In this document: positions 1 through 7,318 of the stretch, one piece after another
How the letters are laid out: each line of letters opens with the position of its first letter
How positions within the stretch are numbered: the first letter of the stretch is position 1
DNA from: Thalassiosira profunda
Lineage: Eukaryota > Bacillariophyta > Thalassiosirophyceae > Thalassiosirales > Thalassiosiraceae
Direction of reading: 5' to 3'
Assembly (NCBI GenBank): GCA_036939355.1
Contig: JALLAP010000405.1
Span: forward strand, 1-13,241
Length of the DNA stretch: 13,241 bases
Notes under the pieces: generated by a model
The model's input: only the letters and a program-made list of their open reading frames with translations
Databases searched by the model: none
Told to the model about the DNA's origin: nothing
Position numbers and translations under genes: made by a program

Positions 1-583
1 AGGCTTCATAGGCTTCAAAGGCCAAGGCCGTGCTGTCGGCCGCGACCGGAGTCGTCGGCGGCGGATCGGGCTTCCGTCTCTGAATGCTCGCATCACGTGT
101 CGCTTTCCTCGTCTTCGCTTCCAGTGGCTTGCGGTCGACCCGCCTCTGCAGGACGCCGCGCGCCGCAACCAGGGCGGCGCTTGCATTGTCCCTTGCCTCC
201 TGGCTCGTCGGAGCGGCGGCGTTCTTTACCGCCTTGCTCTCCAGGGGGGACGTGAGGCTTTCGTCGTCCCTCGCCTCTGCGGCGGGAGGGACGGCGGCCT
301 CGGGTGAGGGGGGCGCGCGACGTCTCCGGCGCTTGTCTGAGGAGGCCTTTGTTTGGGTCTTTGGTAGGGAGCTCGCGCGGATGGCGTGGCGCCCGCGGTC
401 TCTGCCTCTATCTCGTGAACCGCGTCCCCTTGCACGCTCTCTGTCGCCGCTGTCTCCACTAGCGCCCGCCCTCTTTCGGGAGAGGCTCCGCTCGGGGGCG
501 GGCGGGAGCTGCTTGCCCCGCCCTCCGCCGCGAAGACGGCCGCTGCGGCCACGCGAGGGGCGGCGGGCGGTGTCGGCCGTCAT
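1..583 (-). CDS. Arg/Gly/Ser-rich protein, N-terminal part, runs off left edge
   Basis: An open frame on the minus strand starts at ATG 583 (A at -3) and stays open for 194 codons to the window edge at base 2, so the gene is truncated by the window. Residues 6-75 are rich in R, G and S, with RD/RG runs such as SRDRGRDRGRH near residue 56. A lysine/arginine patch (KRRRRR, about residue 84) follows, then a Pro/Ala-rich and mixed charged region. There is no signal peptide or membrane segment. Such RS/RG-rich tails are common in nuclear RNA-binding and splicing proteins, but the functional domain must lie beyond the edge, so no function is assigned. The gene is divergent from the Tic22-like gene with 424 bp between the two ATGs. 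A longer open frame on the opposite strand overlaps it but has the composition of an antisense shadow. Confidence 0.5.
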   Translation of the reverse strand, partial: MTADTARRPSRGRSGRLRGGGRGKQLPPAPERSLSRKRAGASGDSGDRERARGRGSRDRGRDRGRHAIRASSLPKTQTKASSDKRRRRRAPPSPEAAVPPAAEARDDESLTSPLESKAVKNAAAPTSQEARDNASAALVAARGVLQRRVDRKPLEAKTRKATRDASIQRRKPDPPPTTPVAADSTALAFEAYEA

Positions 584-1007
584 CGTTTGGGCTTGGGGCT
601 CTCGAGAGCAGCAGGCTCACTTCGATGCACCAACAACCTCACCTCTTCCAACTTATGCTGCTTCTGCGACCTCCCTCCAATGCACTGTGATACTTTGCGG
701 GGCTTGTCTCTCTTCTGCGGTGCGCGCCGCTAGATTCTTTCCCAGCCGTTGGAACCAACGCTTGCAGAGCGTTGGGGATGCATGGGATCGCCCCTCCCGC
801 CTTGCTTTTTGCCCAAGAAAAGTCGGCAGCAAGTCGAAATCGCCAAATCAATCGCTAATGATGATGAACCTTCGCAGATACACCTTCGCGAAAACGGCTT
901 CACCCCTCCACGTGAAACACTCGACTTTGAGGGAAGGGAAGGGAGGCTCACACACAGCGCAGGCCGCCGCTCTCGTAGCCATCACCAATCTAGCGCCCCT
1001 TGTGGCC
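584..1007. promoter_or_regulatory. Shared promoter region of a divergent gene pair
   Basis: This 424-bp stretch lies between two divergent ATGs (583 minus, 1008 plus). It contains three CGTTGG-type motifs in alternating orientation at 747-775, a TTCGC direct pair at 871 and 885, the palindrome TTCGCGAA at 885-892, and a CACGTG E-box at 909-914. No TATA box is obvious. These elements are seen in the sequence; their use as regulatory sites is inference. Confidence 0.4.
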
Positions 1008-2282
1008 ATGAAGTCCCTCGCAACCCTCCTCCTCCTCGCCCTGCCCGCCGCGGCCGCGGGCCTCCCCCGCCTCGACCTCTCCAACCTCCTGGGCACCCGC
1101 ACATCAACTCCATCCTACGAGCGCCTCCTCGCCCAGCCCGTCTTCCAGGTCACCACGCCGTGGGGCTCGCCGTACATGCTCTTCGAGAAGTACAAGGACG
1201 AGGAGAAGGCGATCGAACTGGAGGGGAGCGGCGCCGGAAAGAATGAGCAGGACGACGTCAGCAAATTTTCGCGGGTGCAGTCCAAGGATGATATGCAGGA
1301 CACCCGCCCCATCTCGCTGTATTTCGTGGACGAGCACGACGCCCGCGCGCTGGCGGACGAGATGAAGCAGATGAAGCACATGAAGGGCGGGGACTTGCGG
1401 ATCACGTGCACTTCTCTTGGCAAGGCGGTAAGGCAGGCGTCTCATCTGGGCAACGGATTGCCCACGGGGCAGCCCGTCGACGATACCACCGGCAAGATGC
1501 CGAGCATGGACGACGGGGGCAGCTTGCGGCACAAGATCGTCCCATCCAAACGGGAGCTTTTCTACGCCGCCCGGTGCGCGGGACGGGAGCGGGTGGGATG
1601 CTTCGGCGATACGGCCCAAGAGGACGCCGATCTATTGCTTCAACCCCAGGACGTCATCGAGGCGAACAAGATGGGCGCGCGGCGGAAGGCCACCAAAAAC
1701 ATTGCGGCCCGGGCGAAGAAGGCGCGGCAGCTCGAGAAGGAGGGACTGGTCGAAAGCGACGTCGACCGGCTGCGGAGGGAGTACGCCCACCGGGAGGGGC
1801 AGGTGGGATTGCCCGTCTTCTACTCGGGGGGATTGGTCAAGCGGCCCCCCGCGCTGCGGCGAATGATCCAGGGTTCAAAGGCGTGGGAATCGTCGAGCCT
1901 GATCCCGTTGTACTTTTCGTACGAAGATTTGTTGAATGATTGGGCGGAGATGCGGAATCGGAGCGCGAACCGGGCGAAGATTCCGGAGAGCCCGCCGGAG
2001 GTGGAGGTGTTCGACGCCCTCGACGTCGTGACGAGCATCGACCGGGAGCAGTGGAAGGCAGAACGGCGGGCGGAGCTGGTGCGGGAGAGAAAGGGACTGG
2101 TGGGGAAGATTCCGGTGGTGCACAACTTCATTGGGAAGGGAGCGTCAGCGGCCAAGAGCGGATTGGAGCGGGTGGTGTTCGAGCCGTCCCGATTGGGGGT
2201 GCAGGCCAAGGAGAGGATCCGGGCCCGGGGAAGCGGCAAGGCGCGGCTTAGACCGATGCGGGCGTGGGGCAAGAATGCGTAA
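1008..2282 (+). CDS. Tic22-like plastid protein-import factor
   Basis: This predicted 424-residue protein resembles the Tic22 family, soluble factors between the plastid envelope membranes that assist protein import. Family-like blocks appear in order: LAQPVFQVTT (41-50), ISLYFVDEHDARALADEMKQ (102-121), HKIVPSKRELFYAA (175-188), GLPVFYSGGLV (267-277), SLIPLYFSYEDLLNDW (297-312) and EVEVFDALDVV (331-341). The start at 1008 was chosen because it opens a clear signal peptide (LATLLLLALPAAAAG). The frame is open far upstream, but that part is antisense to another gene. Compared with plant Tic22 the protein has extra segments: a charged insert at about 60-100, a linker at about 145-172, a basic coiled insert at about 200-262, and a basic tail after 345. 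The signal peptide suggests delivery through the ER to a complex plastid. No Phe follows the likely cleavage site. No intron is needed. Confidence 0.72.
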   Translation: MKSLATLLLLALPAAAAGLPRLDLSNLLGTRTSTPSYERLLAQPVFQVTTPWGSPYMLFEKYKDEEKAIELEGSGAGKNEQDDVSKFSRVQSKDDMQDTRPISLYFVDEHDARALADEMKQMKHMKGGDLRITCTSLGKAVRQASHLGNGLPTGQPVDDTTGKMPSMDDGGSLRHKIVPSKRELFYAARCAGRERVGCFGDTAQEDADLLLQPQDVIEANKMGARRKATKNIAARAKKARQLEKEGLVESDVDRLRREYAHREGQVGLPVFYSGGLVKRPPALRRMIQGSKAWESSSLIPLYFSYEDLLNDWAEMRNRSANRAKIPESPPEVEVFDALDVVTSIDREQWKAERRAELVRERKGLVGKIPVVHNFIGKGASAAKSGLERVVFEPSRLGVQAKERIRARGSGKARLRPMRAWGKNA

Positions 2283-2384
2283 TAAGGAAGGAAAGGCTAT
2301 TTCTCTAGAGCTCTCGGCATCTGCACTGTGGTCGCCACTTCATCCGAGCTCTCCGGATCTGAGCATTCGATCTAGATATGAGTA

Positions 2385-2401
2385 AGTACTTAGAAAGTAC
2401 T
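2385..2401. repeat. 17-bp perfect inverted repeat
   Basis: AGTACTT, a 3-base spacer AGA and AAGTACT form a perfect stem in the 260-bp gap between the Tic22-like and SET genes. It lies about 100 bp after the first stop and 140 bp before the next ATG. It could be part of the upstream gene's 3' end or a dimeric factor site. The rest of the gap is pyrimidine-rich towards the SET gene, with no TATA box seen. Confidence 0.35.
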
Positions 2402-2542
2402 ACGTATCATTCATCCCTCTAGCTAACTCAAATCCATCAATCTTCCACTTCCCACTTCCCCCGCCCGCGGCTATGCAGGCCCGCCTCCGCAACGCAACCC
2501 ATCCCTTGTCCACAACAGCTTACGGCGGCGACTCCTTGAACG

Positions 2543-3598
2543 ATGCGTTATGCCATCAGATGCATCGTTGTAGTCCTCTCGTTATCGTCGCTCGGATTTG
2601 CAACTGCCTCCAATGCGAATCAACTGGCTGCCCTCGCCGAGCAAATTAGGCAAGAGGGGGGCTACGTCCATCCCTCGCTGCGGATAGCCGAACCCGCCCC
2701 CTGCGGCGCCGATCGCGGCGTGATCTTTGCAGACGACGATGCTGGTGATGGCACAGCATCTGATGGCGATGGCGCGACAGAAGGCGTTTGGCTGCGCGTG
2801 CCCTTCTCGTATCAGCTCACGCGAGAGCTCGCTTTGGAGACGCTCACTCCTCTGATACCTCGGCAAGTGTTGCAGGAGGCTCCTCTGGTGACGCTGGACG
2901 ATGCCGCTCTGCTCGTATTGCTGCTCGTTCATTTGAAGGGTATCTCTGGAACAGACGACAAATGGCGGCCCTACATCGATTCTCTGCCGTCAGATCCGGG
3001 ATGCGGGTGGTGGGGAGACGGCATTGATGGTGCCAAAGCAAGTGCATATGCTGTGATCCCTGAAGAGGTCATAGCATCGTCACGACAATACGTTTCACGA
3101 GTATCTCATGGAATGGCAATAGACTACGGACCTTATCTCGGGAGCGAGCACTGGCCAAAGGAATGGAGAGGCGACGGCAACAACCGAAAGGACACGGAGC
3201 AAAAAGTTGCAGCTGCAGCAAACGCCATCAAGTGGTCGCTATGCATCGTCTCCAGCCGAGGCACGGCGGCCTCGCCCGATCTCGGGGGCGGCTCCACGCG
3301 TTTGGTGCCGCTCGCCGACCTTTTCAACCACAACTTGCAATCGGAGGGCTTCATAGAACTGGGTGCCAAGGATGTGGGTACGAGGGAAGAGCTACTGGGA
3401 TCGTTCGAGGTTCGGCGTAGAGAGGGCATTGCACCGGGAGAAGAGATCACCGTGGAATACAACTTGGCCGACTTCTCGCCGGAGGATTGGTTCTTGTCGC
3501 ACGGCTTTGTCCCGGCAGGGTACTGCAACAGACGAATGTCGGCAGACCAGAACTCTGAAGTTGACGCAGATGTTGGGGGTATTCGTTTGCAGTACTGA
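2543..3598 (+). CDS. SET-domain protein lysine/histidine methyltransferase-like (SETD3/Rubisco LSMT type) with signal peptide
   Basis: This 351-residue protein has the order of motifs typical of the SETD3/LSMT class of SET proteins, which transfer methyl from S-adenosylmethionine to protein side chains. Visible are the opening GGYVHPSLRIAEP (39-51), the inserted helical-region signature WRPYIDSLPS (141-150), the AdoMet/active-site strand RLVPLADLFNHN (253-264), GEEITVEYN (299-307) and LSHGFVP (318-324). The C-terminal substrate-binding domain of Rubisco LSMT is missing: the protein ends 27 residues after the last SET motif. An acidic low-complexity loop (about 64-80) interrupts the N-terminal part. 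Residues 5-26 form a hydrophobic signal (CIVVVLSLSSLGFA), suggesting a secretory, periplastid or plastid location; most relatives are cytosolic or nuclear. The substrate is unknown. No intron is needed. The stop lies 32 bp from that of the convergent coiled-coil gene, so the 3' ends must overlap. Confidence 0.7.
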   Translation: MRYAIRCIVVVLSLSSLGFATASNANQLAALAEQIRQEGGYVHPSLRIAEPAPCGADRGVIFADDDAGDGTASDGDGATEGVWLRVPFSYQLTRELALETLTPLIPRQVLQEAPLVTLDDAALLVLLLVHLKGISGTDDKWRPYIDSLPSDPGCGWWGDGIDGAKASAYAVIPEEVIASSRQYVSRVSHGMAIDYGPYLGSEHWPKEWRGDGNNRKDTEQKVAAAANAIKWSLCIVSSRGTAASPDLGGGSTRLVPLADLFNHNLQSEGFIELGAKDVGTREELLGSFEVRRREGIAPGEEITVEYNLADFSPEDWFLSHGFVPAGYCNRRMSADQNSEVDADVGGIRLQY

Positions 3599-3630
3599 AC
3601 ATTAGCTATTCTTCCTACCTATTCTGGGCG

Positions 3631-4719
3631 TCATGACGTCTGGCTCTCCACCAGCGAGTTGCCCGAAACGACGGCCACGCTCCCCGCCGCATTGCACATC
3701 CGATCCAACTGGCCAAACAAACCGGAGCTTTGCGCCTTTTCAATAGCATCTGAAAGCTTCTCAATCTCCCGCTTTCGGGCCTTTAGCGCCGACCGCTGCT
3801 CGTGCGTGACGTACTCTGCATCGTCGATGAGGGTTTCGTATTTCTCGCATTGCAAATTGAGGAGGCGGGTCTCCTCCTGGTAATCGTTCAACGCGTCCTT
3901 GTGAGCTTCGATTATCTCGATGTATCTTTGGCGCATCTCTTTCATGTCCTCGGTCAAATCTTCTTCCCGCTGGCTGCGGAATTGCTCCGCATCGAGTACC
4001 TCTGCCTCTTTCTCCTTCAGGAGTCGGCGTTGCGTGTCCACCCTGCGCTCCAGCTCTTCGTTGCGTTGCCCAAGAACTTCGTTCGCTCTCGCCAACTCTT
4101 CGTTGGCAGCCTCGAGCTCGCGGTGACAGATTTTGTAGTTCTCCACCCTATCGCCCAATCTTGCCAGCAACTCCTTGTCTTGGCCTTCCACCTCGTCCCT
4201 CTGCTTCACCGCGAGGTCGAGCCGATCCACCAATCCCTCCAGCGCGAGGATTCTCCGGTCTTTCTCCGCGCTTTCCTCCAGGACACCGTCAAGGCGGCGC
4301 TCCATCAGGTCGAGTTCTTGCGCCATCACCTTCTCCGTCGCGGTGAGCGCCCTGTTCTGTCCCTCCTTCTGGTGGTCCAACATCCGTCGCGAATCTTTCA
4401 GCCGATCCCTCAGACGACGGTTCTCCCGCTCCACCTCGCGCAGCCGGTCCTCCTGCCTATTGCTCTCATCCCGAAAGTCCTCTTCTCGTCGTTTCAGGTG
4501 ATTCAACAGTTCCTCATACGCCACGTCGAGCTTCACTTTGCCTTGCAACAATAGCTGCTTCTCGAGGTCCTTCTTCTCGCGGCGGAGCTGCCGCACCTCG
4601 TCCTCGCGCAGGCGGAGGCGTTCGGTGAGGGAGAAGAGGACGGACTCGTCGTCCTTGACGGAGGCGGCGGTGAAGCTGCCGTCGGCGGAGCCGTCGGAGG
4701 CGGGGGCGTAGGGCGCCAT
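3631..4719 (-). CDS. Coiled-coil protein of unknown function
   Basis: The predicted protein has 362 residues. The start is ATG 4719 (GCCATGG, good eukaryotic context); the frame runs further up only to a GTG at 4803. After a short disordered head rich in A, S, D and G, residues from about 26 to 330 are almost continuous charged heptads rich in E, R, K, L and Q, a long parallel-type coiled coil. The tail is short and non-helical (SVAVVSGNSLVESQTS). No motor, kinase, membrane or zinc domain is visible. Such rods occur in basal-body/centrosomal, cytoskeletal and Golgi scaffold proteins, but nothing here chooses between them. Its opening heptads (ESV...L..RL..RE.EVR) resemble those of the divergent neighbour that starts at 5100, suggesting an old duplication. 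The high leucine and charge content produces a long spurious open frame on the other strand. Confidence 0.72.
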   Translation of the reverse strand: MAPYAPASDGSADGSFTAASVKDDESVLFSLTERLRLREDEVRQLRREKKDLEKQLLLQGKVKLDVAYEELLNHLKRREEDFRDESNRQEDRLREVERENRRLRDRLKDSRRMLDHQKEGQNRALTATEKVMAQELDLMERRLDGVLEESAEKDRRILALEGLVDRLDLAVKQRDEVEGQDKELLARLGDRVENYKICHRELEAANEELARANEVLGQRNEELERRVDTQRRLLKEKEAEVLDAEQFRSQREEDLTEDMKEMRQRYIEIIEAHKDALNDYQEETRLLNLQCEKYETLIDDAEYVTHEQRSALKARKREIEKLSDAIEKAQSSGLFGQLDRMCNAAGSVAVVSGNSLVESQTS

Positions 4720-5099
4720 GGCACAGGTGTGGGCGCCGGCCAGCAGGAACACACTCAACTCTCTCTCTTGAGTCGAAATGCGTTGAGGGAAATTACTTCG
4801 CACCCCTACTGAGGAATAGTATAAACGCGAAGTTACTCGCTGCGAAGCTAATTCCTAGGGCCAAATCTACTTGGGAATAAGTATACTGCGAAATTGATTT
4901 GCTCCTTCAGCTCGGCCTGTCTCTCTGTTTCCTCTCGGGCCTCGGGTGTGCGAGGCTTTTACCTTGTAAGCTCTGCAGTGGATGCACTCTTCTATCTCCT
5001 TTGGCGGAGATTGGCAGCACTTCCTCTACTGATCTTTGGTGCAATAGGATCGGCGGCGAACAGCGTTGGTCTCGATCGAGAAGATTGCAATAGTTCGAG
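4720..5099. promoter_or_regulatory. Shared promoter region of divergent coiled-coil genes, with clustered YGCGAA motifs
   Basis: This 380-bp stretch separates two divergent ATGs. It carries four copies of a YGCGAA-AT-rich motif: 4787-4802 on the minus strand, and 4826-4835, 4841-4855 and 4887-4899 on the plus strand. A TATAAA lies at 4820-4825. An imperfect direct repeat starting GAATA (about 4815 and 4875) includes two of the copies. The remaining 200 bp to the plus-strand ATG is pyrimidine-rich and probably 5' UTR. Confidence 0.4.
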
Positions 5100-7101
5100 A
5101 TGAAGCGCGTGTCCAATGCCCGAAGCAACTTCGTAGGAGGGGCATCCTCCGCGTCCATCGCAGGGGTGCCCTCCACCATCGGCGCGATTCCTACCTCGCC
5201 CTCCTACATCAGCATGGCCCCGTCGATCGACACGATGAACACGATGAACACCTCCGCGACCCAGGAATCGGTCATCCTTGAGCTCTCAAGACGCCTCGGC
5301 GAACGGGAGGCGGAGGTCCGCAGCATCCGCGCCCAGGCCGCCCGGCAGCAGGCGCAGGCGGCGAGGTCCCCGGTCGGACACGCGGCCTCCCCCTCCCACG
5401 GGGCGCAGGAGGCGCTGCTGTCGCACTGCCGCGACCAGGAGGAGAAGCTCCGCGTGGCCGCCCAGCTGAACAAACGGCTCAACGCGAAGTTGAAGGAGAT
5501 GGAGCGCCTCCACAAGGATATGGAGGGGCGGCGCGCGCAGCTGGACAGGCTGGCGGCCATCGAAGAGGAGAACAAGTCGACGACGGCGGAGCTCGCGGAC
5601 GCCCAGCGCGTCATCGAGAAGAAGGAGGAATGGATCAAGCAGCTGACCGAAGAGAAGGAGGAGGCCACGCGTAAGGCCGCGGAGGGCGAGGAGGCCCACA
5701 CGGCGTTCCAGGAGGAGAGCGAGGAGGCTCAGATGAAGTTGCAGGCAGAGATTGCGCGCTTGGAAGAGTTGACGCAACAGGGCAAGGCGCTGGCGGAGGA
5801 TCAGGGGGGAGCGCTGCGGGAGAACGAGGCGACGATCGAGAAGATTCAGGACCAGTGTGAGGGGTTGAGGGATGTGGTGGAGGGGCTGAAGGGAGAGTTG
5901 GAAGACAAGATGCACTCCATCGAGTCGAAGGACGCGCTTCTCGACATGCAGAGGCAGACGAGTAAGTACATGGCGTGTGGGTGTGGTTGACAAGTGTGAG
6001 ATTCTGGCTAACATTCCTGCCTCGTCCAACCTCAACCTCCTACCAGTGGAGAAGCAACTGAACCAGATCCAGGTCTTCGAGACCCAATTCCAGGCCCGGG
6101 AGACTGACGTGCCCAAGCTCATCGCCCGCGCCGAAGAGGGCGAGCGCCTCTGGTCCAAGATTGAGGAGCGCGAGAAGAAATTCGAGTCCAAAGAATTGAC
6201 GATCGCCTCCCTCCGCGCCGAGAAGGCCGCCCTTGTCACGGAGAAGGAGGAGCTGCAGGCCAAGCTGGACGAGCAGAAAAAGTGCATGGGCGAGTTGAAC
6301 CTCAAGCTGAGCGGAACCGGGGACAAGATTCACGTGCCGTGGCTTCTCAGCCAACTGCGGGACACGGTGCAGCTGAAGGAGAAGATTTTCGAGCTGGAAG
6401 AAATCATCGAGGGTCAGGGGTACACCGTCCAGGCCGCCGCGGCCACGGCCGACTTGCAAAAGCGAGAAGCAGAGCTCAAAGAGACGGTCCAACAGCTGTC
6501 TGAAACTCTCAAGGTGTTGAAGACGCAAACGTCCGACGACGTGGATTACCGGGTGCCGACGCTTGTTGGCAAGCTGGAGGAGTGCCTGCGTGACTACGGC
6601 TATGTCATCGAGCACCCTCCTATGGATCTAACGCAGATCGTCTCGGCGGCCAGCTCGGACCTCCACCCGAGCATGTCCCTGAACACCGTCGAGACGTGGG
6701 AGAAGTCGAAGTGCATTACCCTCCGGGATCTGCAGGAGTTCATGGCTCCCGAGCATTACACGGTGGCGAACAACCTCGCCAATGGAGTGGATTCGTTGAG
6801 CAGGGACGGGCTGTGTTCGGGGCCCAATGTCGACGAGATCGATGACGACGAAGAGGACGAAGAGGAGGAGGTGGTGGTGGTGGTGGAGGAGGAAGTCAAT
6901 GATGTTGTCGAGGAAGACAAGGAAAACAAGACAGAGGACAAGGAGAACGACGAAAAGGCCCCGGAGCCCGACATTCACCTCCAGAAGGTGCTCAACGTTC
7001 TCAAGACGGCAGGACTGGTCTCTCCTCCGACGAGCCCATTCAGTAACTGCACGTCTCCGCCGATGAGTCCATTCAGCTGCGCCTCGAACGCGACAAAATG
7101 A
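5100..7101 (+). CDS. Long coiled-coil protein with acidic tract, KEN motifs and SP-rich tail (two exons: 5100-5961, 6047-7101)
   Basis: Splicing 5100-5961 to 6047-7101 gives 638 residues; the joint codon is ATG (residue 288). Residues 1-55 are Ser/Thr/Ala-rich and disordered. Residues about 55-345 and 345-500 are heptad-rich coiled coil (E, K, Q, L, A), broken near 395-405 by a HVPWLLSQL segment. Residues about 500-540 look globular (YVIEHPPMDL, LRDLQEFMAPEHYTVANNLA). An acidic tract with a valine run follows (about 549-575), then two KEN motifs (579-581 and 586-588), a short amphipathic helix (IHLQKVLNVLKTAG), and two copies of an 11-residue repeat holding four Ser-Pro sites (613, 617, 624, 628). 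KEN is the known degron of APC/C substrates and SP the minimal CDK/MAPK site, so a cell-cycle-regulated scaffold is possible; this is inference. Failure to splice would end the protein at residue 296. No known family is recognised. Confidence 0.75.
5962..6046 (+). other. Intron, 85 bp, phase 1
   Basis: The donor is GTAAGT immediately after ACG A, and the acceptor is CTACCAG before TGGAGAAG. A CTAAC branch-point match lies at 6008-6012, about 35 bases before the acceptor. Removal joins two coiled-coil frames exactly, while reading through meets TGA at 5988-5990. Confidence 0.88.
6844..6895 (+). repeat. GAN/GTG trinucleotide-rich tract within CDS
   Basis: GAC/GAA/GAG codons lead into five GTG units at 6871-6885 and then more GAG/GAA. 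The tract encodes an acidic run with five valines in the middle. Trinucleotide slippage probably generates length variation here without breaking the frame. Confidence 0.6.
7021..7086 (+). repeat. 33-bp tandem duplication encoding SPPxSPF repeats
   Basis: Units 7021-7053 and 7054-7086 encode SPPTSPFSNCT and SPPMSPFSCAS. Each provides two Ser-Pro sites near the C-terminus of the coiled-coil protein. Most differences between the units are single-base changes, consistent with an in-frame duplication. Confidence 0.65.
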
Positions 7102-7318
7102 AGGGATGGGAAGCTTGCCATTTATAGTTGAAGTGGCAGAAAGCGGTGTTCAGTTTATGGTAGAGTAGGGTGTTGTTGTACAGAGCAAACAGAATTGGTG
7201 CATGGTAGATAACTATCAACCAAACTGTTATTTGCGCATACCACCAATGCATTTTGCATGGCGAACTCTTGGTTGGGTTTGTCTCTCAGTGTGAGAAACG
7301 TTCCCAACAACCCCGCAT

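Noticed and set aside
226..552. Minus-strand open frame of 108 codons
   Set aside because: It is in a different frame from the ATG at 583, which stays open to the window edge; that longer frame explains the region better.
84..1007. In-frame upstream extension of the Tic22-like protein by 308 residues
   Set aside because: It lies antisense to an open minus-strand gene, has Arg/Ser/Leu/Pro low-complexity composition, and the signal peptide at 1008 would be buried inside the protein.
3802..4554. 250-codon plus-strand frame opposite the coiled-coil gene
   Set aside because: It is Leu/Val/His/Gln-rich as expected for the antisense of heptad repeats; no domain is seen.
4720..4803. Longer N-terminus of the minus-strand coiled-coil protein from 4803
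   Set aside because: The codon at 4803 is GTG, not ATG. The first ATG is 4719 with a strong context.
5962..5990. Stop codon splitting the second coiled-coil gene into two genes
   Set aside because: The stop lies inside a canonical GT-AG intron with a branch-point match; splicing joins both halves in frame.
5286..6326. 346-codon minus-strand frame opposite the second coiled-coil gene
   Set aside because: It is an antisense shadow crossing the intron, Leu/Arg/Ser-rich, without motifs.
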